Assembly (NCBI GenBank): GCA_030044395.1
Contig: JASHVW010000046.1
Span: forward strand, 1 to 6,017
Direction of reading: 5' to 3'
Length of the DNA: 6,017 nt
Origin: Verrucomicrobiia bacterium
GTDB lineage: Bacteria > Verrucomicrobiota > Verrucomicrobiia > Limisphaerales > UBA11358
Both the position numbers and the translations under genes were made by a program. This document shows, in pieces, positions 5,634 through 6,017 of the stretch. Position 1 is the first letter of the stretch, and each line of letters starts with the position of its first letter. The notes under the pieces are model-generated. The model saw only the letters and a list, made by a program, of their open reading frames with translations. It made no database searches and was not told the DNA's origin.

Positions 5634-6017
5634 TTAAAATCGCCCCAGCGCCTTCGCGGCGATGTCGCGGCGGAAGTGCGCGCCGTCAAAATGAATTTTT
5701 CCCACGGCTGCATAGGCCGCGGTCTGAGCGGCTTTTAAATCTTTGCCCAGGGCCGTCACTCCAAGAACACGACCGCCGCTCGTGACGATTTGATCGTCTT
5801 TCAACACCGTTCCGGCGTGAAAAACTTTTGTGTCCAGCAGCGCGTTCGCCGTGTCTATTCCTGAAATATTTTTTCCTCTGGGGTAACTACCCGGGTAACC
5901 ACCGCTGGCCATCACCACGCAAACTGATGCTTGCGGTTTCCATTTCAACTCGATTTTGTCCAGCGCACCGCTGACGCTGGCGTCGAGCAGTTCCACCAGG
6001 TCACTTTCCAATCGCGT
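5634..6017 (-). CDS. purD: Phosphoribosylamine-glycine ligase (GARS), C-terminal part (runs off the right edge)
   Basis: PurD makes glycinamide ribonucleotide from phosphoribosylamine, glycine and ATP, the second step of de novo purine synthesis. The frame is open from base 6017 to a TAA at 5634-5636 and gives 127 residues beginning TRLESDLVELL. It matches the end of the family (about 425-430 residues): SDLVELL at the end of the ATP-grasp domain, VVMASGGYPGSYPRG (34-48), the C-terminal domain with KVFHAGTVL (64-72), SGGRVLGVTALG (80-91) and a closing FRRDIAAKALGRF. The ATP-binding and Mg-coordinating part lies beyond the right edge and cannot be judged. Its product pathway connects directly to the isomerase and SHMT domains two genes downstream. 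The next gene (S41-like) starts 79 bases after the stop. Confidence 0.95.
   Translation of the reverse strand, partial: TRLESDLVELLDASVSGALDKIELKWKPQASVCVVMASGGYPGSYPRGKNISGIDTANALLDTKVFHAGTVLKDDQIVTSGGRVLGVTALGKDLKAAQTAAYAAVGKIHFDGAHFRRDIAAKALGRF

Overview
All confidently recognised genes lie on the minus strand, so the window reads from right to left as purD (3' end) -> degenerate S41-peptidase-like exported protein -> a large fusion of LMW phosphatase, ribose-5-phosphate isomerase B and serine hydroxymethyltransferase -> rho -> hemA (5' part). The genes are housekeeping genes of a free-living, moderately GC-rich bacterium. The Pro/Glu-rich N-terminal extension on Rho, the fused phosphatase/RpiB/SHMT enzyme and the gene mix would fit the Verrucomicrobiota / PVC group. 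That placement is an inference from general knowledge, not something the sequence proves. There is no sign of mobile DNA, CRISPR, tRNA or rRNA.

Layout: 1-684 is the N-terminal 228 codons of glutamyl-tRNA reductase. 685-976 is a 292-base intergenic region with no supportable protein gene. It holds a plus-strand promoter-like element, a long imperfect rod-like fold and a strong GC hairpin, which together look like a candidate small RNA transcribed against the surrounding genes. 977-2503 is transcription termination factor Rho. 2504-2625 is a short leader with one hairpin. 2626-4794 is the fusion gene. 4853-5554 is a small exported S41-like protein whose catalytic Ser is replaced by Gly. 5634-6017 is the C-terminal 127 residues of PurD.

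The genes make metabolic sense at one point. PurD joins phosphoribosylamine to glycine. The fusion protein two genes downstream carries an enzyme that makes ribose 5-phosphate (the precursor of PRPP and so of phosphoribosylamine) and an enzyme that makes glycine plus one-carbon folate. The fusion could therefore supply both arms of the PurD step. Rho and HemA have no obvious link to this. The spacings (about 80, 58, 122 and 292 bases) allow co-transcription of purD through the fusion gene, but hemA probably has its own upstream control.

The items most worth a second look are the three-domain fusion, the Ser-to-Gly S41 protein that keeps its Lys at the family spacing, and the candidate plus-strand RNA between rho and hemA.
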